DNA from: Gammaproteobacteria bacterium
GTDB lineage: Bacteria > Pseudomonadota > Gammaproteobacteria > Pseudomonadales > Pseudohongiellaceae
Direction: 5' to 3'
Assembly: GCA_021773355.1 (NCBI GenBank)
Contig: JAJFKE010000023.1
Coordinates: 496,001-560,000 of the forward strand
Length of the DNA: 64,000 bases
Of this stretch, positions 44,169 to 54,282 are shown piece by piece (position 1 is the stretch's first letter; the number at the start of each line of letters is the position of its first letter). The notes under the pieces are model-generated. The model was given only the letters and a program-made list of their open reading frames with translations, was not told the origin of the DNA and searched no databases. Both the position numbers and the translations under genes were made by a program.

Positions 44169-45014
44169 ATGTCCGGGCTAATCTTTTCCGCAGTACTTCT
44201 TGCGGCTTTACTCCATGCCATTTGGAACGCGCTGATTAAGGTTAGCGGGGATCGTTTGGTCATCATGGGCGTAACTACTGCCGCCACTTCTATTCTGGTT
44301 ATCCCGGCATTATTTTTATTGCCATTACCTGCATCCGAAAGCTGGCCCTATTTAGTCCTGTCTGCCTGTGTGCACACTTTCTATATGTTGGTGCTGGTAC
44401 GAGCCTATGGACTGGGTGATTTTGCACAGGTCTATCCACTCTCTCGCGGATCCGCGCCCTTACTGACGGCCATATTGGGATTTCTGCTATTAAATGAAGC
44501 CATGGACAGCTCCGAAATTCTGGGCATGTTGCTCATCGTCACTGGAATATTTGGGTTGACACTGGAAACCAGTGCTGGCGTTCTGCAACTCTCACGTCCT
44601 GCCCTGTTTTATTCACTGCTAACAGGTCTCTGTATCACCGCCTACTCATTAGTCGATGGCATGGGTGTAAGACTGGCCGGCAACAGCTTAAGTTTTACTT
44701 TGTGGATGTTCTTCCTGGATGGCTTCATGGTGCCCTTGGTTGCCATTGCCCGCCGGCCTGGCAATGTTTTAAGGAGTACCATAATAGCAGTATGGAAACC
44801 TGGCCTTCTGGTCGCACTGCTATCTACGCTAGGCTATGCCATCATCCTCTGGGCATTTAGTCAGGAACGTATTGCTCCTGTTGCCGTACTTCGAGAGACC
44901 AGTGTTTTGTTTGCGATGCTAATCTCGGTTCTTCTAATCAAAGAGAATTTTTCTCTGCTACGAACCGGGATTGCATTGCTAATACTATTGGGTATTGTGT
45001 TGTTAGGTATTTAA
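44169..45014 (+). CDS. EamA-family (DMT) transporter
   Basis: A 281-residue, ten-helix membrane protein made of two EamA repeats, the second starting near residue 145 (YSLLTGLCITAYSLVDGMGV). The typical features RGSAPLLTAILGFLLLNEAM and the helix-ending LRETSVLFAMLISVLLIKENF are the two copies of the family's paired helix signature. It is a drug/metabolite transporter of unknown cargo. Its start follows a short AT-rich leader; the next gene starts 60 bp after its stop. Confidence 0.9.
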   Translation: MSGLIFSAVLLAALLHAIWNALIKVSGDRLVIMGVTTAATSILVIPALFLLPLPASESWPYLVLSACVHTFYMLVLVRAYGLGDFAQVYPLSRGSAPLLTAILGFLLLNEAMDSSEILGMLLIVTGIFGLTLETSAGVLQLSRPALFYSLLTGLCITAYSLVDGMGVRLAGNSLSFTLWMFFLDGFMVPLVAIARRPGNVLRSTIIAVWKPGLLVALLSTLGYAIILWAFSQERIAPVAVLRETSVLFAMLISVLLIKENFSLLRTGIALLILLGIVLLGI

Positions 45015-45074
45015 CCGAAACCTTTCCAACAATGTCAGTCACAAGGATTGCAAACTCGGGACCCTCTGATAATT

Positions 45075-45905
45075 ATGTCATCGCAATCAATTGTCACTCA
45101 GTTAGTGCTACTGACGATTATCGCCGGGGTAATCTTCTGGGTGGCATTTTGGCCCCGTATACGTTTGCAACGTATTTACAGACAAGCCTTTCCCTCGACT
45201 TGGCAATCCATCTTGGAGAAACGCCTGCCCTTTACCGCCAAGCTCACCCCAGAGCTTAAACAACAATTGCAGAATCTTGTAAAGTTGTTTATGGCGGACA
45301 AGAAATACATTGGCTGTGGCGGATTGAAAATTAATGACGACATTCGAGTAACAATAGCTGCACAGGCCTGCTTGCTCATCCTCAATCGTCCCAACAATCA
45401 ATATAGCGATCTGCAATCTATCCTTGTCTATCCTTCAACCTTTGTCGCCAGCAGAGAAATTCGCGACGATCTGGGACTGGTGTCCACAAATCACATAGCC
45501 TTGCTTGGTGAATCATGGAGTCAGGGTAAAGTGATTCTGGCTTGGGATAACGTAGAGAAAGGAGTATGTAATTTCCACGACGGCCACAATGTGGTGCTGC
45601 ATGAATTTGCCCATCAACTGGACAATGAATCCGGCTCCCATAATGGGGCACCGCTGTTGAACACCCGTGGCGCCTACAAAAGCTGGGCCCATATTTTCGC
45701 CACTGAGTTTGAAAACCTGCAGCAGGACGCTGTCAGCAATAGACGAAATCTGCTCGACCATTACGGAAGCACTAACCCGGCGGAGTTCTTCGCCGTGGCG
45801 ACGGAAACTTTTTTCGAGCGTCCATTGGAAATGCACCAGCAGCATAGCGAACTCTACCGACAGCTAATGAGTTTTTATCGACTGGACCCAAGGCTCTGGC
45901 ACTGA
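45075..45905 (+). CDS. mtfA: MtfA-like zinc peptidase (M90 family)
   Basis: A 276-residue protein with an N-terminal membrane helix (about 8-26, VLLTIIAGVIFWVAFW) and an MtfA/M90 core: LPFTAKLTPELKQQLQNLVKLF, the zinc motif HEFAHQLDNESG (HExxH) and NPAEFFAVATETFFERP, where the second Glu is the third ligand. In E. coli MtfA inactivates the Mlc repressor and has aminopeptidase activity; E. coli MtfA lacks the helix, so this is a membrane-tethered version. The start is uncertain: ATG 45075 lacks a good ribosome site, and a TTG at 45048 abuts AAGGA. Confidence 0.85.
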   Translation: MSSQSIVTQLVLLTIIAGVIFWVAFWPRIRLQRIYRQAFPSTWQSILEKRLPFTAKLTPELKQQLQNLVKLFMADKKYIGCGGLKINDDIRVTIAAQACLLILNRPNNQYSDLQSILVYPSTFVASREIRDDLGLVSTNHIALLGESWSQGKVILAWDNVEKGVCNFHDGHNVVLHEFAHQLDNESGSHNGAPLLNTRGAYKSWAHIFATEFENLQQDAVSNRRNLLDHYGSTNPAEFFAVATETFFERPLEMHQQHSELYRQLMSFYRLDPRLWH

Positions 45906-46285
45906 AACAGGGCGGCAAGAATTAGCATTATCTGTTAAGCGGTTCAGCCTACTTTAGATATCCGCAGCTTGCATCTCGGTCTGCATTGCAATTTCAAATC
46001 AAGTAAAAACAGTAACTGCCCGAAGCAGGTTATGGAGGATTGGCGAAATTCATTAAAAAATGGTGAATCAGAGCAGCTATTTTCAATCACTTTGGTAATT
46101 ATCTATATATTTCAATATGTTAGAATAATGGCACGATTCATGAATCCTATTTGTGGACATTTCGGGATAGCTCTGACAAAGCGACTGTCAAATACAGAAT
46201 CAGGGAAATGGCCTGTAACCTAATGTGCATCCATTACGTCTAATGCAGGCATCTAATAATAAAGACAAACAAGTGAGTAATAGGC
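45906..46285. other. Non-coding gap upstream of the RND pump
   Basis: A 380-bp gap with no convincing gene. An 84-codon frame here has no family and no ribosome site. The region 46070-46150 is AT-rich and is the likely promoter area for the RND operon, but no hexamer pair is strong enough to name. Confidence 0.3.
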
Positions 46286-49200
46286 TTGAGCGCATCTAAT
46301 AACATCATCAATCTGTTCACCAATCACAGGGTGGCGTCCAATCTGGTCATGATCATGATGATCCTGTCCGGCCTATGGGCGGCAGATCGCATCAACACGC
46401 AACTCGATCCCAGTGTGGAATTTCCTGTGGTTGAAATCCAGGCGAACTGGCAAGGCGCCTCAGCCGAAGATATTGAACAATTAGTCGTTGTTCCCATCGA
46501 ACAGCAAATTGCCAATATGACCGATTTGGAAAGTTTTAGATCAATCAGTCGTAATGGTTCGGCGAGCATAATCGCGCAATTTTATTTCGATTCAGACATC
46601 AGCAGAAATTTGGACTTTGTAAAAAATCGCGTCGCTCAGATTCGAAATTTTCCTGCTGAAATGGAACCGATTCTAATCTCACAGGCGATTGACTACGAAG
46701 AAATTGCCGTCCTCTCTATTAGCGCCGACGCCTCGCTGCAGGAATTAATACCGCTGGTCAGAGAGATGGAAGACGACCTGTATGCGCGTGGAATAGAGCT
46801 GATTCAATTTGATGGCTTGCCAGAAGAAGAAATCGCCATCCAGGTGAGTAGCAGCAAACTGCTGGAGTTGGGTACAAACCTGGAACAGATAGCTAATGAA
46901 GTAAGACAACGCAGCAGTAATTCACCAGCGGGCACCGTCGGTCGTGGCCAGGCCGAGATGCAACTGAGAAGTCTGGATCAGAAACGACAGGTTTCCGAGT
47001 TTGAGCAAATGGAGATCGCGGTTGAATCAGACGGTAGGTTGGCGCGTCTAAGCGATATTTCTTTAATAGAGAAACGACCGAAGGTAGGTCAGCCCGAACT
47101 ATTTCGCGAGGGTAAAGCTGCCATCGAGATGGAACTCTATCGACTCACCAGCTCCGATGCGATCATTACGGCGAAAATCCTTAATGACTGGTTAGCCGAG
47201 GTAGAACCAAATCTTCCCTACGGCGTTGAAATTCACAAATACCAGGAAGTATGGTTGCTGCTAAAAGAACAGCTGCGAGTAATATTTGAAAATGGCGCCT
47301 CTGGACTAATTTTAGTGCTGATCACTCTATTCCTGTTCCTCAACGGCAAAGTTGGCTGGTGGGTAATGATGGGAATTCCCGTCAGCTTCCTATTCGCTAC
47401 CTTGATTTTCTATGGTGTGTTCGGCGGCAGTATTAATATCGTGGCGCTGATTACCTTTATCATGGCGCTGGGGATAGTGGTGGACGATGCCATTGTGGTT
47501 AGCGAGGACTCCGTCACTCTGTTCGAACAAGGTATGACTCCTGCCGAGGCTGCCGCCAACGGTGCCAAACGTATGTTGTTGCCGGTTCTTACCTCTTCCA
47601 TGACTACTCTCGCTGCCTTTGTGCCGTTGATAATCTCTGGCGGTGAATTGGGTGCCATCATCACCACCATGCCAGTGGTTCTGCTATGCGTCATCCTCGC
47701 TTCCCTGATCGAGTGTTTCTTGGTGTTGCCCGGACACTTGCGACATGCCTTTGAAAATACGGATCGTGATAAACCCAGTGTATTTCGACAGAAATTTGAT
47801 AAGTGGTTCTATTCCATGCGCGATAACTACTATCAACCGGTCCTGGATAAATCACTGGCGGCACCCGGCACAACTCTATGCGCCGCCTTTGCCTGCGTCA
47901 TACTTTCTATCAGCTTAATTGCTGGCGGCAGGGTAGGACTAAATCTGGTAACCGGCATGAGTCTGGAAATGTTGGAGGCGAACGTAAAATTTGCCGCACA
48001 GGCGACTGAGAGTCAGCGCCTTGAGTTTATGCACTCTCTGGAACAGGCTTTGGAACGAATCGATGGCGAGAACGGTGGCACAAACATTAACGGCTATATT
48101 TCGAAAACCAATAGCGCCAGACTTAATCAGGAACGCAAGACCGGCAATCAGTATGCTTCGATTCGCATCGAGTATGGTTGGGAGGAAGAGCGCAGCATTG
48201 CTCCGCAGGATTTCGTCAATCTCTGGCAGCAGGCAGTTCCGCCTTCACCCTTGGTCGAAGAGATGTACCTGGAAGTAAGAGGTGGGGCTAACAATGGCCA
48301 ACCCGACCTGACTCTGGTACTTCGAGGCAGAGATATTCCCACACTGAAGCTGGCGTCTGAGGAATTACAGGAGTCCCTGGCTGCCTATCCGGGAGTGTCT
48401 AATGTCTATGACAACCTACCCTATGGCAAGGATCAGATAATCTATTCCTTGAATCCGGCTGGTAAATCTTTGGGCATTACCACCGAGTCTCTAGGGCGTC
48501 AGCTGCGTGCGGCCTACAGCGGCGGCCGCGTACAGATATTTAATCTTAACGATTCTGAACTGGAAGTCTCGGTTATGTTGCCAGATGCAGAACGAGACAA
48601 TCTGCATTCTCTAAAACAATTCCCAATACAGACCCCCAGTGGTGAATTGGTAGCTATGGGACTAATTGCCGATATCGAAAATCGTAGTGGCATCGATCTC
48701 ATCAATCACAACAACGGATTTATGTCAGTAGCGGTAAGTGCCAGTGTCGATTCTCAGCAAAACAACACCGAGCAGGTGGTGGCCCATGTAACCGATAATG
48801 CGCTCAGGCAGATTCGTGAAAAATATAATCTGACCTCGGATATAGGAGGCGTCACCCAGCGCAATCAGGAATTACTGGACACCATGAAAACTGGTGCCCT
48901 GCTTACAGTGATCTTTATCTATCTAATTCTGGTTTGGTCATTCTCATCCTATGTGTGGCCGCTGGCGGTAATGACAGCCATACCGCTAGGGCTAACCGGC
49001 GCTATCGTCGGGCACTGGATTATGGGTGCAGATATTGGAGCTATGTCTCTGCTTGCATTCTTTTCTCTAACCGGCATAGTGGTGAATGACTCTATTATCC
49101 TGGTGAGTTTTTTCCGGCGTGAACTCGCCAGCGGAAAATCCTATCGCGATGCAATCCACGATGCTTCCCTGGCCCGCTTCCGCGCAGTCATCCTGACTTC

Positions 49201-49432
49201 GTTGACAACCATAGCCGGACTATCGCCATTGATGTTCGAGACTTTTAGTCTGGCAATGTACATCGTGCCTATTGCCATTACTCTCTGTTTTGGCCTGGCT
49301 TTTTCCACGGTACTGGTGCTCGTGGTAATCCCGGCTCTGATAGTGATGATAGAGAATACGAATAGCGCTATCAGGAAGCTTTCAGTATTGGAACGACTCG
49401 GATGGGGCAAAGATGCAACAGCGAATAACTAG
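46286..49432 (+). CDS. RND efflux transporter permease (HAE1-like)
   Basis: A 1048-residue inner-membrane proton-driven pump with the duplicated RND fold: helix 1 (about 18-36), porter domain, helices 2-6 (about 335-500), second porter domain and helices 8-12 (about 880-1030). The proton-relay pair is visible in ALGIVVDDAIVVSEDSV (helix 4). TTG 46286 is used as the start. The partner adaptor is encoded 25 bp downstream; pump-then-adaptor order is less common than the reverse. No outer-membrane channel gene is adjacent. Confidence 0.93.
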   Translation: MSASNNIINLFTNHRVASNLVMIMMILSGLWAADRINTQLDPSVEFPVVEIQANWQGASAEDIEQLVVVPIEQQIANMTDLESFRSISRNGSASIIAQFYFDSDISRNLDFVKNRVAQIRNFPAEMEPILISQAIDYEEIAVLSISADASLQELIPLVREMEDDLYARGIELIQFDGLPEEEIAIQVSSSKLLELGTNLEQIANEVRQRSSNSPAGTVGRGQAEMQLRSLDQKRQVSEFEQMEIAVESDGRLARLSDISLIEKRPKVGQPELFREGKAAIEMELYRLTSSDAIITAKILNDWLAEVEPNLPYGVEIHKYQEVWLLLKEQLRVIFENGASGLILVLITLFLFLNGKVGWWVMMGIPVSFLFATLIFYGVFGGSINIVALITFIMALGIVVDDAIVVSEDSVTLFEQGMTPAEAAANGAKRMLLPVLTSSMTTLAAFVPLIISGGELGAIITTMPVVLLCVILASLIECFLVLPGHLRHAFENTDRDKPSVFRQKFDKWFYSMRDNYYQPVLDKSLAAPGTTLCAAFACVILSISLIAGGRVGLNLVTGMSLEMLEANVKFAAQATESQRLEFMHSLEQALERIDGENGGTNINGYISKTNSARLNQERKTGNQYASIRIEYGWEEERSIAPQDFVNLWQQAVPPSPLVEEMYLEVRGGANNGQPDLTLVLRGRDIPTLKLASEELQESLAAYPGVSNVYDNLPYGKDQIIYSLNPAGKSLGITTESLGRQLRAAYSGGRVQIFNLNDSELEVSVMLPDAERDNLHSLKQFPIQTPSGELVAMGLIADIENRSGIDLINHNNGFMSVAVSASVDSQQNNTEQVVAHVTDNALRQIREKYNLTSDIGGVTQRNQELLDTMKTGALLTVIFIYLILVWSFSSYVWPLAVMTAIPLGLTGAIVGHWIMGADIGAMSLLAFFSLTGIVVNDSIILVSFFRRELASGKSYRDAIHDASLARFRAVILTSLTTIAGLSPLMFETFSLAMYIVPIAITLCFGLAFSTVLVLVVIPALIVMIENTNSAIRKLSVLERLGWGKDATANN

Positions 49433-49457
49433 TCTAAACGACACACAGGACTAAATA

Positions 49458-50756
49458 ATGAAGACGAATGTATTGAGTATGGTGATGAATCCACTGAAGA
49501 TGCTCAGCAAGAAATTTACTGGCCTTCTGCTATTGGCATTGTCTCTATTTCTGGGATTTATCATGGTGGTAACCGGACCCAGCGCCGAACCCTTGGAAAA
49601 AGTCGAACGTGCCTGGCCCGTGTCTGTTATTACTGCCACCCCCAGCAGTCTACCTCCTACACTGCTTACCTTCGGCAAGGTGGAATCCAAGCAAGTAGCC
49701 AGCCTGAATACCAATATTTCTGCCCCTGTGAGTGAAGTATTAGTACGTGAAGGTGATCGAGTGCAGGAAGGCCAACTACTGATTCAACTGAATGCCATGG
49801 AGGGCGAACTAACCCTGAACGTGGCTCAGGCAAGTCATGATCGCAATGCGGCTGTGTTGGCTTCGGTAAAAACTGAATTTGATTTAGCGAATACACTGAT
49901 TAGCCAATATCAGGAGCTAAATGACATTGCCCAATCAAAATTACGCCGCGCCATCGATCTAAACATCAAGGATATGATTTCAGATGCACTACTCGATGAC
50001 GCGAAACAGGAGGCTAGCCAAGCTAATATCACGTTACAACAACGTCTCTCCCAGCTTGCCGACTATCCCAATAAGATAGCCCAGCAACAGGCATCGGTAG
50101 CTGAATCTGCAGCCTACCTCGAAAGGGCGAAGCTAGATCTTAAACAAACAGAAATACGTGCCCCCTTTAGCGGCAGAGTTATTAGCAGCGGTGTGTCCAA
50201 GGGTGATCGAGTGCTAGCCGGAGCCACCTTGATAGAAATCGCAGATTACAGTGGATTAGAAGTCCGCGCCTCGGTGCCTTCCGAAGTTGCGTACATGCTT
50301 AATCAGGCGATGCGCAAGACTCAAGACATTCATGCCAGCGCCAATATAGATGGTCAAGATCTTGATTTTGTATTAGACAGGCTCTCCGGGGACATCAAAA
50401 CCGGGCAAAGCGGCATCGACGTATTTTTTCGTAGTGATGCTGGCGAGACCCTGGACATAGGTCGCGTGGTTAGTCTTTCTGTGAATCTGCCTGTGGAAGA
50501 AAATGTCCTCTCTATGCCGGTGTATGCGCTCTATGAAAACCAAACAATATACCGAATTCAGGAGCAACGCTTGCAAGCGGTGCGCTACGTAACCGTAGGT
50601 GACTACATAGGCGCTGACGATGAATTTCGAGTGCTTATTCGCTCGCCACAAATCCAGGCCGGTGATCAATTACTGGGGTCACAATTGCCGCGGGCAATTT
50701 CCGGCCTGCTGGTGGAAGCAATCTCCAGCGCCGATGCCGGCCTTGGAGTCAATTGA
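49458..50756 (+). CDS. RND efflux periplasmic adaptor subunit
   Basis: A 432-residue membrane-fusion protein with an N-terminal membrane anchor (about 20-42, TGLLLLALSLFLGFIMVV). Lipoyl halves NISAPVSEVLVREGDRVQEGQ and IRAPFSGRVISSGVSKGDRV flank a long alpha-hairpin (about 110-220), followed by beta-barrel and membrane-proximal domains. It bridges the RND pump encoded immediately upstream to an outer-membrane channel. It ends 36 bp from the convergent AEC gene. Confidence 0.92.
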   Translation: MKTNVLSMVMNPLKMLSKKFTGLLLLALSLFLGFIMVVTGPSAEPLEKVERAWPVSVITATPSSLPPTLLTFGKVESKQVASLNTNISAPVSEVLVREGDRVQEGQLLIQLNAMEGELTLNVAQASHDRNAAVLASVKTEFDLANTLISQYQELNDIAQSKLRRAIDLNIKDMISDALLDDAKQEASQANITLQQRLSQLADYPNKIAQQQASVAESAAYLERAKLDLKQTEIRAPFSGRVISSGVSKGDRVLAGATLIEIADYSGLEVRASVPSEVAYMLNQAMRKTQDIHASANIDGQDLDFVLDRLSGDIKTGQSGIDVFFRSDAGETLDIGRVVSLSVNLPVEENVLSMPVYALYENQTIYRIQEQRLQAVRYVTVGDYIGADDEFRVLIRSPQIQAGDQLLGSQLPRAISGLLVEAISSADAGLGVN

Positions 50757-50792
50757 GTTCACCAGGCGGCGATTGAATGGTTTGAGGCTTAG

Positions 50793-51710
50793 TTAGAGAA
50801 AACGATCAGCCAGCTCTATCCAGATTGGTATTACAAAGAATGCCGCCAGAGTCTGCACGGTAATAATATTCGCCATTAGACCCTCGTTGCCGCCCAATTG
50901 CCTGGCCAGAATGTAGGCCGACGGTGGCGCCGGCAGGGCTGTCAGTAACAGCAAAATCACAGCAATAGAATTCGGGGTTTCGAAAAGCAAACATGCCGCG
51001 AGTATCAATCCCGGAAACAGCGCCAGCTTGTTAATTACCGCCACCAATAACTGCCAGCTTTGCTCCCCCAGCGCCACAAAACGAATTCCCGCGCCTACCG
51101 CCAATAAACCCAGTGGTAGCGCCGGCTGACTTAGAATCTCCAACACCGATTCCGCCAATGAAGGCAGGTCGAAGCCGGTGTAACTAAGGGCAATGCCAGC
51201 AACACAGGCTAGTACCAGGGGATTGCTCAACACCGAATTGATAACCCGACTCATGCGCTTGCTGCCGCCCTCGCCGTTCACGCTCAGCGATATCACGCAC
51301 AGCACATTAACTAAGGGAATATATACGGCCAGACAGAGCGCGGCGGTTATCAAACCCCTATCGCCATACAGAACATCTATGCAGGCTAATCCGATGTAGG
51401 TATTAAATCGAATGCTGCCCTGATAGACGGAACTTAGGGAAGCAGCGTCGCTACCAAGCAATTTGCGTAAAGACACCGTCATTACGGTGATTAGGAATAG
51501 GGCCAGGCCTATTACTTTGCTAATATCAGCAATGTCCTCCCAATCGAAATTGGAAGAGGCTAAACGCAACACCAATAATGCAGGAAAGAAAATATAATAG
51601 GTGAGCCGTTCCAGTTCTAACCAGACCGCTGCACTGGATACCGGTGTTCGACTAATTAGAAAACCCAACAAAATAATGGCGAAGATAGGCGTGAGTGCAG
51701 TAAGTATCAT
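50793..51710 (-). CDS. AEC-family transporter (auxin efflux carrier-like)
   Basis: A 305-residue membrane protein with about ten helices. N-terminal TPIFAIILLGFLI, the central SNPLVLACVAGIALSY and the C-terminal PSAYILARQLGGNEGLMANI are characteristic of AEC permeases, which carry small organic acids. The cargo is unknown. The gene is convergent with the RND operon and its upstream side faces a 321-bp gap. Confidence 0.9.
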   Translation of the reverse strand: MILTALTPIFAIILLGFLISRTPVSSAAVWLELERLTYYIFFPALLVLRLASSNFDWEDIADISKVIGLALFLITVMTVSLRKLLGSDAASLSSVYQGSIRFNTYIGLACIDVLYGDRGLITAALCLAVYIPLVNVLCVISLSVNGEGGSKRMSRVINSVLSNPLVLACVAGIALSYTGFDLPSLAESVLEILSQPALPLGLLAVGAGIRFVALGEQSWQLLVAVINKLALFPGLILAACLLFETPNSIAVILLLLTALPAPPSAYILARQLGGNEGLMANIITVQTLAAFFVIPIWIELADRFL

Positions 51711-52031
51711 GGCGGCATACTAGCGTCACCAGCTATTCTTTGCCACTGTCTTCTAGTGGCTCTAATACGGACAACAATCATAGGGGCAAGTCTTTTCAAT
51801 TTGAAAGCCTGAGAACTCTGTGGATCGAAGCCTTGTATCTTGACTAAGGCCACTACCAGATAGATACTTAGCAGCAGTCTAAAACGGCCAATCTGTCTTG
51901 GCCAAAAATAAGCATCTCAAATAAAAATACCGAAGTCGGAGGAAACCTTATTCTTCTGGCTTTTTGACTTTTAGTTATTTGATTTTACACAGAGCAGTTA
52001 ACCACTACCGAAAAACATAAAATGGAATATC
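51711..52031. other. Non-coding gap
   Basis: A 321-bp AT-rich gap between the AEC start and the MITE-like element. No gene, RNA or clear regulatory site is seen. Confidence 0.4.
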
Positions 52032-52299
52032 TAGGGAGCCTCCGAACAAGTCTATGGCCACTCTGCGGGAATCTGGCGCACGCTGAAGCAAGGCGTCGTG
52101 CGCAGGTAATGGTTATTCCATTGCCAAGCGCGACAACGCCGCAGCAGTGTGAACCAGGCCCGCCGGTCGGGGATTTACACCGAGTGCGCTCTCTGCGTTG
52201 CACTTTCTTGACAGGCCGACGCATGCCGGCGAAAGTACGTCTTGATAGCAGAATTGGCTGTAGGCCAGAGAGGTCATAGACTTGTTCGGAGACTCCCTA
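52032..52299. mobile_element. MITE-like element, copy 1 (268 bp)
   Basis: Non-autonomous element bounded by 25-bp terminal inverted repeats (52032-52056 and 52275-52299) matching at 24 of 25 positions. The sides resemble a TA or YTAR-type target duplication (CTAG at both edges). Internally it has nested palindromes, including GGTAATGG-N5-CCATTGCC and GCGTCGTGCG paired with CGCGACAACGC. About 112 bases near 52146-52258 are absent from copy 2. No transposase is encoded. It ends inside the first codons of the lysE-like gene. Confidence 0.8.
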
Positions 52300-52899
52300 G
52301 CAATAATCGCCTTCGCCATTACCACTTGTGTGACACCCGGCCCTAATAACGCGATGATCATGGCTTCCGGTCTAAACTATGGCATCAGGCGAAGCCTGCC
52401 TCATTACGCCGGCATTATTTTCGGATTTCCGCTTATGGTTTTGGCAGTTGGTCTTGGCATAGCTCAGTTATTCGAAGCGTATCCCGTATTTCACATAATA
52501 TTAAAAATCGCCGGCGCCGCCTATCTGAGCTATTTGGCCTACAAGATAGCGACCGCGACTGTTTCAGAGGCGAATGAGAGCAAAGGCAAACCATTCTCAT
52601 TCATTCAGGCGGCGGCCTTTCAGTGGGTAAACCCAAAAGCCTGGGTGCTTGCGGTTGGTGCCACCGTAACCTACACCACCTTGGGCGACGGTTACGTTTT
52701 ACAAGTAATTGCCATAGGGATAATCTTTTTGATCTTTGGTGCCCCCTGTATCATGCTTTGGCTTTGGGGCGGTGCTTCGCTGAAAAGCATTTTGCAAAAC
52801 CCCGGCACTGTGCGAATCTTTAATATCGGCATGGCCTTATTATTAGTAGGCTCTCTTATTCCCGTGTTTATCGAGCTCTACGCACAGTTCACGGGCTGA
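52282..52899 (+). CDS. LysE-family amino acid exporter
   Basis: A 205-residue, six-helix membrane protein. The LysE signature is near the N-terminus (TPGPNNAMIMASGLNYG), followed by FQWVNPKAWVLAVGA. The family exports amino acids or homoserine lactones. The only usable start is TTG 52282, which lies inside the right terminal repeat of the MITE-like element, with AGAGAGG eight bases upstream, also inside the element. The first six codons (MFGDSL) are element sequence, yet protein length and N-terminus are normal for the family. Confidence 0.88.
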   Translation: MFGDSLAIIAFAITTCVTPGPNNAMIMASGLNYGIRRSLPHYAGIIFGFPLMVLAVGLGIAQLFEAYPVFHIILKIAGAAYLSYLAYKIATATVSEANESKGKPFSFIQAAAFQWVNPKAWVLAVGATVTYTTLGDGYVLQVIAIGIIFLIFGAPCIMLWLWGGASLKSILQNPGTVRIFNIGMALLLVGSLIPVFIELYAQFTG

Positions 52900-52929
52900 A
52901 ATTCTGCACCACTTTCTGGAGAAACAAGA

Positions 52930-54249
52930 ATGAATTCTCGATTGCTTACCAGCCTGGTCTTTCTGACCGCAATATTTTCTGGCAATGCCGCACTCTCACA
53001 GCTGTCCGCGATAGAACAAGGGCTAAGAGATTATATTGATACTCACCATGAAGAAGCCATAGAACTGCTGATCGAAATCGTCAACATAAACAGTGGTACG
53101 CAAAACTTGGCCGGGGTTACCGAAGTTGGGCGAATTCTGCGACAGCGTTTTGATGGGCTGGACATGGATACTGAGTGGATAGATGGTTCTGCCTGGAATC
53201 GTGCCGGCCATCTAGTCGCCAGAAACACCAAGCCTAACAATTCGGGCCCACATATATTGTTAATCGGGCATCTGGATACAGTTTTTCAGATCGATAGCCC
53301 GTTTCAGGAATATGAATACCTTGGTGATTATATTGCCAAAGGTCCCGGTGTGGCCGACATGAAGGGTGGCGATATCATCATCCTACAAGCCCTGTCTGCA
53401 CTAAAGGACCAGGGCCTGTTAGAACAAATGAATATAACCGTAGTGATGACTGGCGATGAAGAATCGACAGGACCTAGCGAATATACGGAACAGGCCCGTG
53501 CGGCTCTGGTAGCCGCCGCGCAGGATGCCGATATTGCCCTGGGCTTCGAGAATGGCGATGGCAATCCATCTACCGCTATTCCTGCGCGACGTGGCTATGC
53601 CAATTGGGAGTTACGGGTAAAAGGGAATCCCGCTCACTCCTCGCAGATATTCCAGGATGAAGTAGGTGCAGGTGCAATATTTGAAATCAGCCGCATACTC
53701 AATAGCTTCTACGAGGAACTTAGCGAGGAAGAATACCTTACCTTTAATCCTGGAATCATAATCGGTGGCACCGAGTTGAACTTCGACAGCGATACCAACC
53801 GTGGTGACAGTTTCGGCCTATCCAATGTTGTATCGCAAGACGCCATAGCCCGTGGCGATTTACGCATGATTTCGAATGAGCAAACGATGCGAGCCAGGTC
53901 GGCCATGGAAGCTATAGTGGCGCGCAATTTGCCACTCACCGATGCCAAATTTCTAATGGATGCCGGCATGCCGCCATTTCAAGACAGTGAAGGGAATCGC
54001 CGACTGCTAGGCATGTTCAGCCAGGCCAGTCAGGATCTGGGCTATGGCGAAGTTACCGCTGTGGATCCCAGCCGCGCGGGTGCTGCAGATATTTCCTATG
54101 TGGGTGACTATGTAGAAATGGCCATTGACGGATTGGGAATGGGTGGTGCCAACGATCACACCGTAGACGAGACCGGCGATCTTGAAACCCTGCACATGCA
54201 GGCAAAGCGTGCGGCGATTTTAATGCATAGGCTTAGCAGAGACGATTAA
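52930..54249 (+). CDS. Secreted M20-family metallopeptidase (glutamate carboxypeptidase-like)
   Basis: A 439-residue exported two-zinc peptidase with a signal peptide (about 1-22, ending NAALSQ). Metal and catalytic residues are visible: LIGHLDTVF (His, Asp), GPGVADMKGG (bridging Asp), TGDEESTG (base Glu and ligand Glu) and GANDHTVDETGDL (last His). A dimerisation domain lies at about 215-335. It resembles carboxypeptidase G2-type enzymes that remove C-terminal glutamate. GGAG precedes ATG 52930; the gene starts 30 bp after lysE, so the two may be co-transcribed. Confidence 0.92.
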   Translation: MNSRLLTSLVFLTAIFSGNAALSQLSAIEQGLRDYIDTHHEEAIELLIEIVNINSGTQNLAGVTEVGRILRQRFDGLDMDTEWIDGSAWNRAGHLVARNTKPNNSGPHILLIGHLDTVFQIDSPFQEYEYLGDYIAKGPGVADMKGGDIIILQALSALKDQGLLEQMNITVVMTGDEESTGPSEYTEQARAALVAAAQDADIALGFENGDGNPSTAIPARRGYANWELRVKGNPAHSSQIFQDEVGAGAIFEISRILNSFYEELSEEEYLTFNPGIIIGGTELNFDSDTNRGDSFGLSNVVSQDAIARGDLRMISNEQTMRARSAMEAIVARNLPLTDAKFLMDAGMPPFQDSEGNRRLLGMFSQASQDLGYGEVTAVDPSRAGAADISYVGDYVEMAIDGLGMGGANDHTVDETGDLETLHMQAKRAAILMHRLSRDD

Positions 54250-54282
54250 GCCTAAATCAGATATATCTTCCAGGATAGCTCC

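Noticed and set aside
45969..46223. 84-codon frame before the RND permease
   Set aside because: No family, no ribosome site, and odd composition for a protein.
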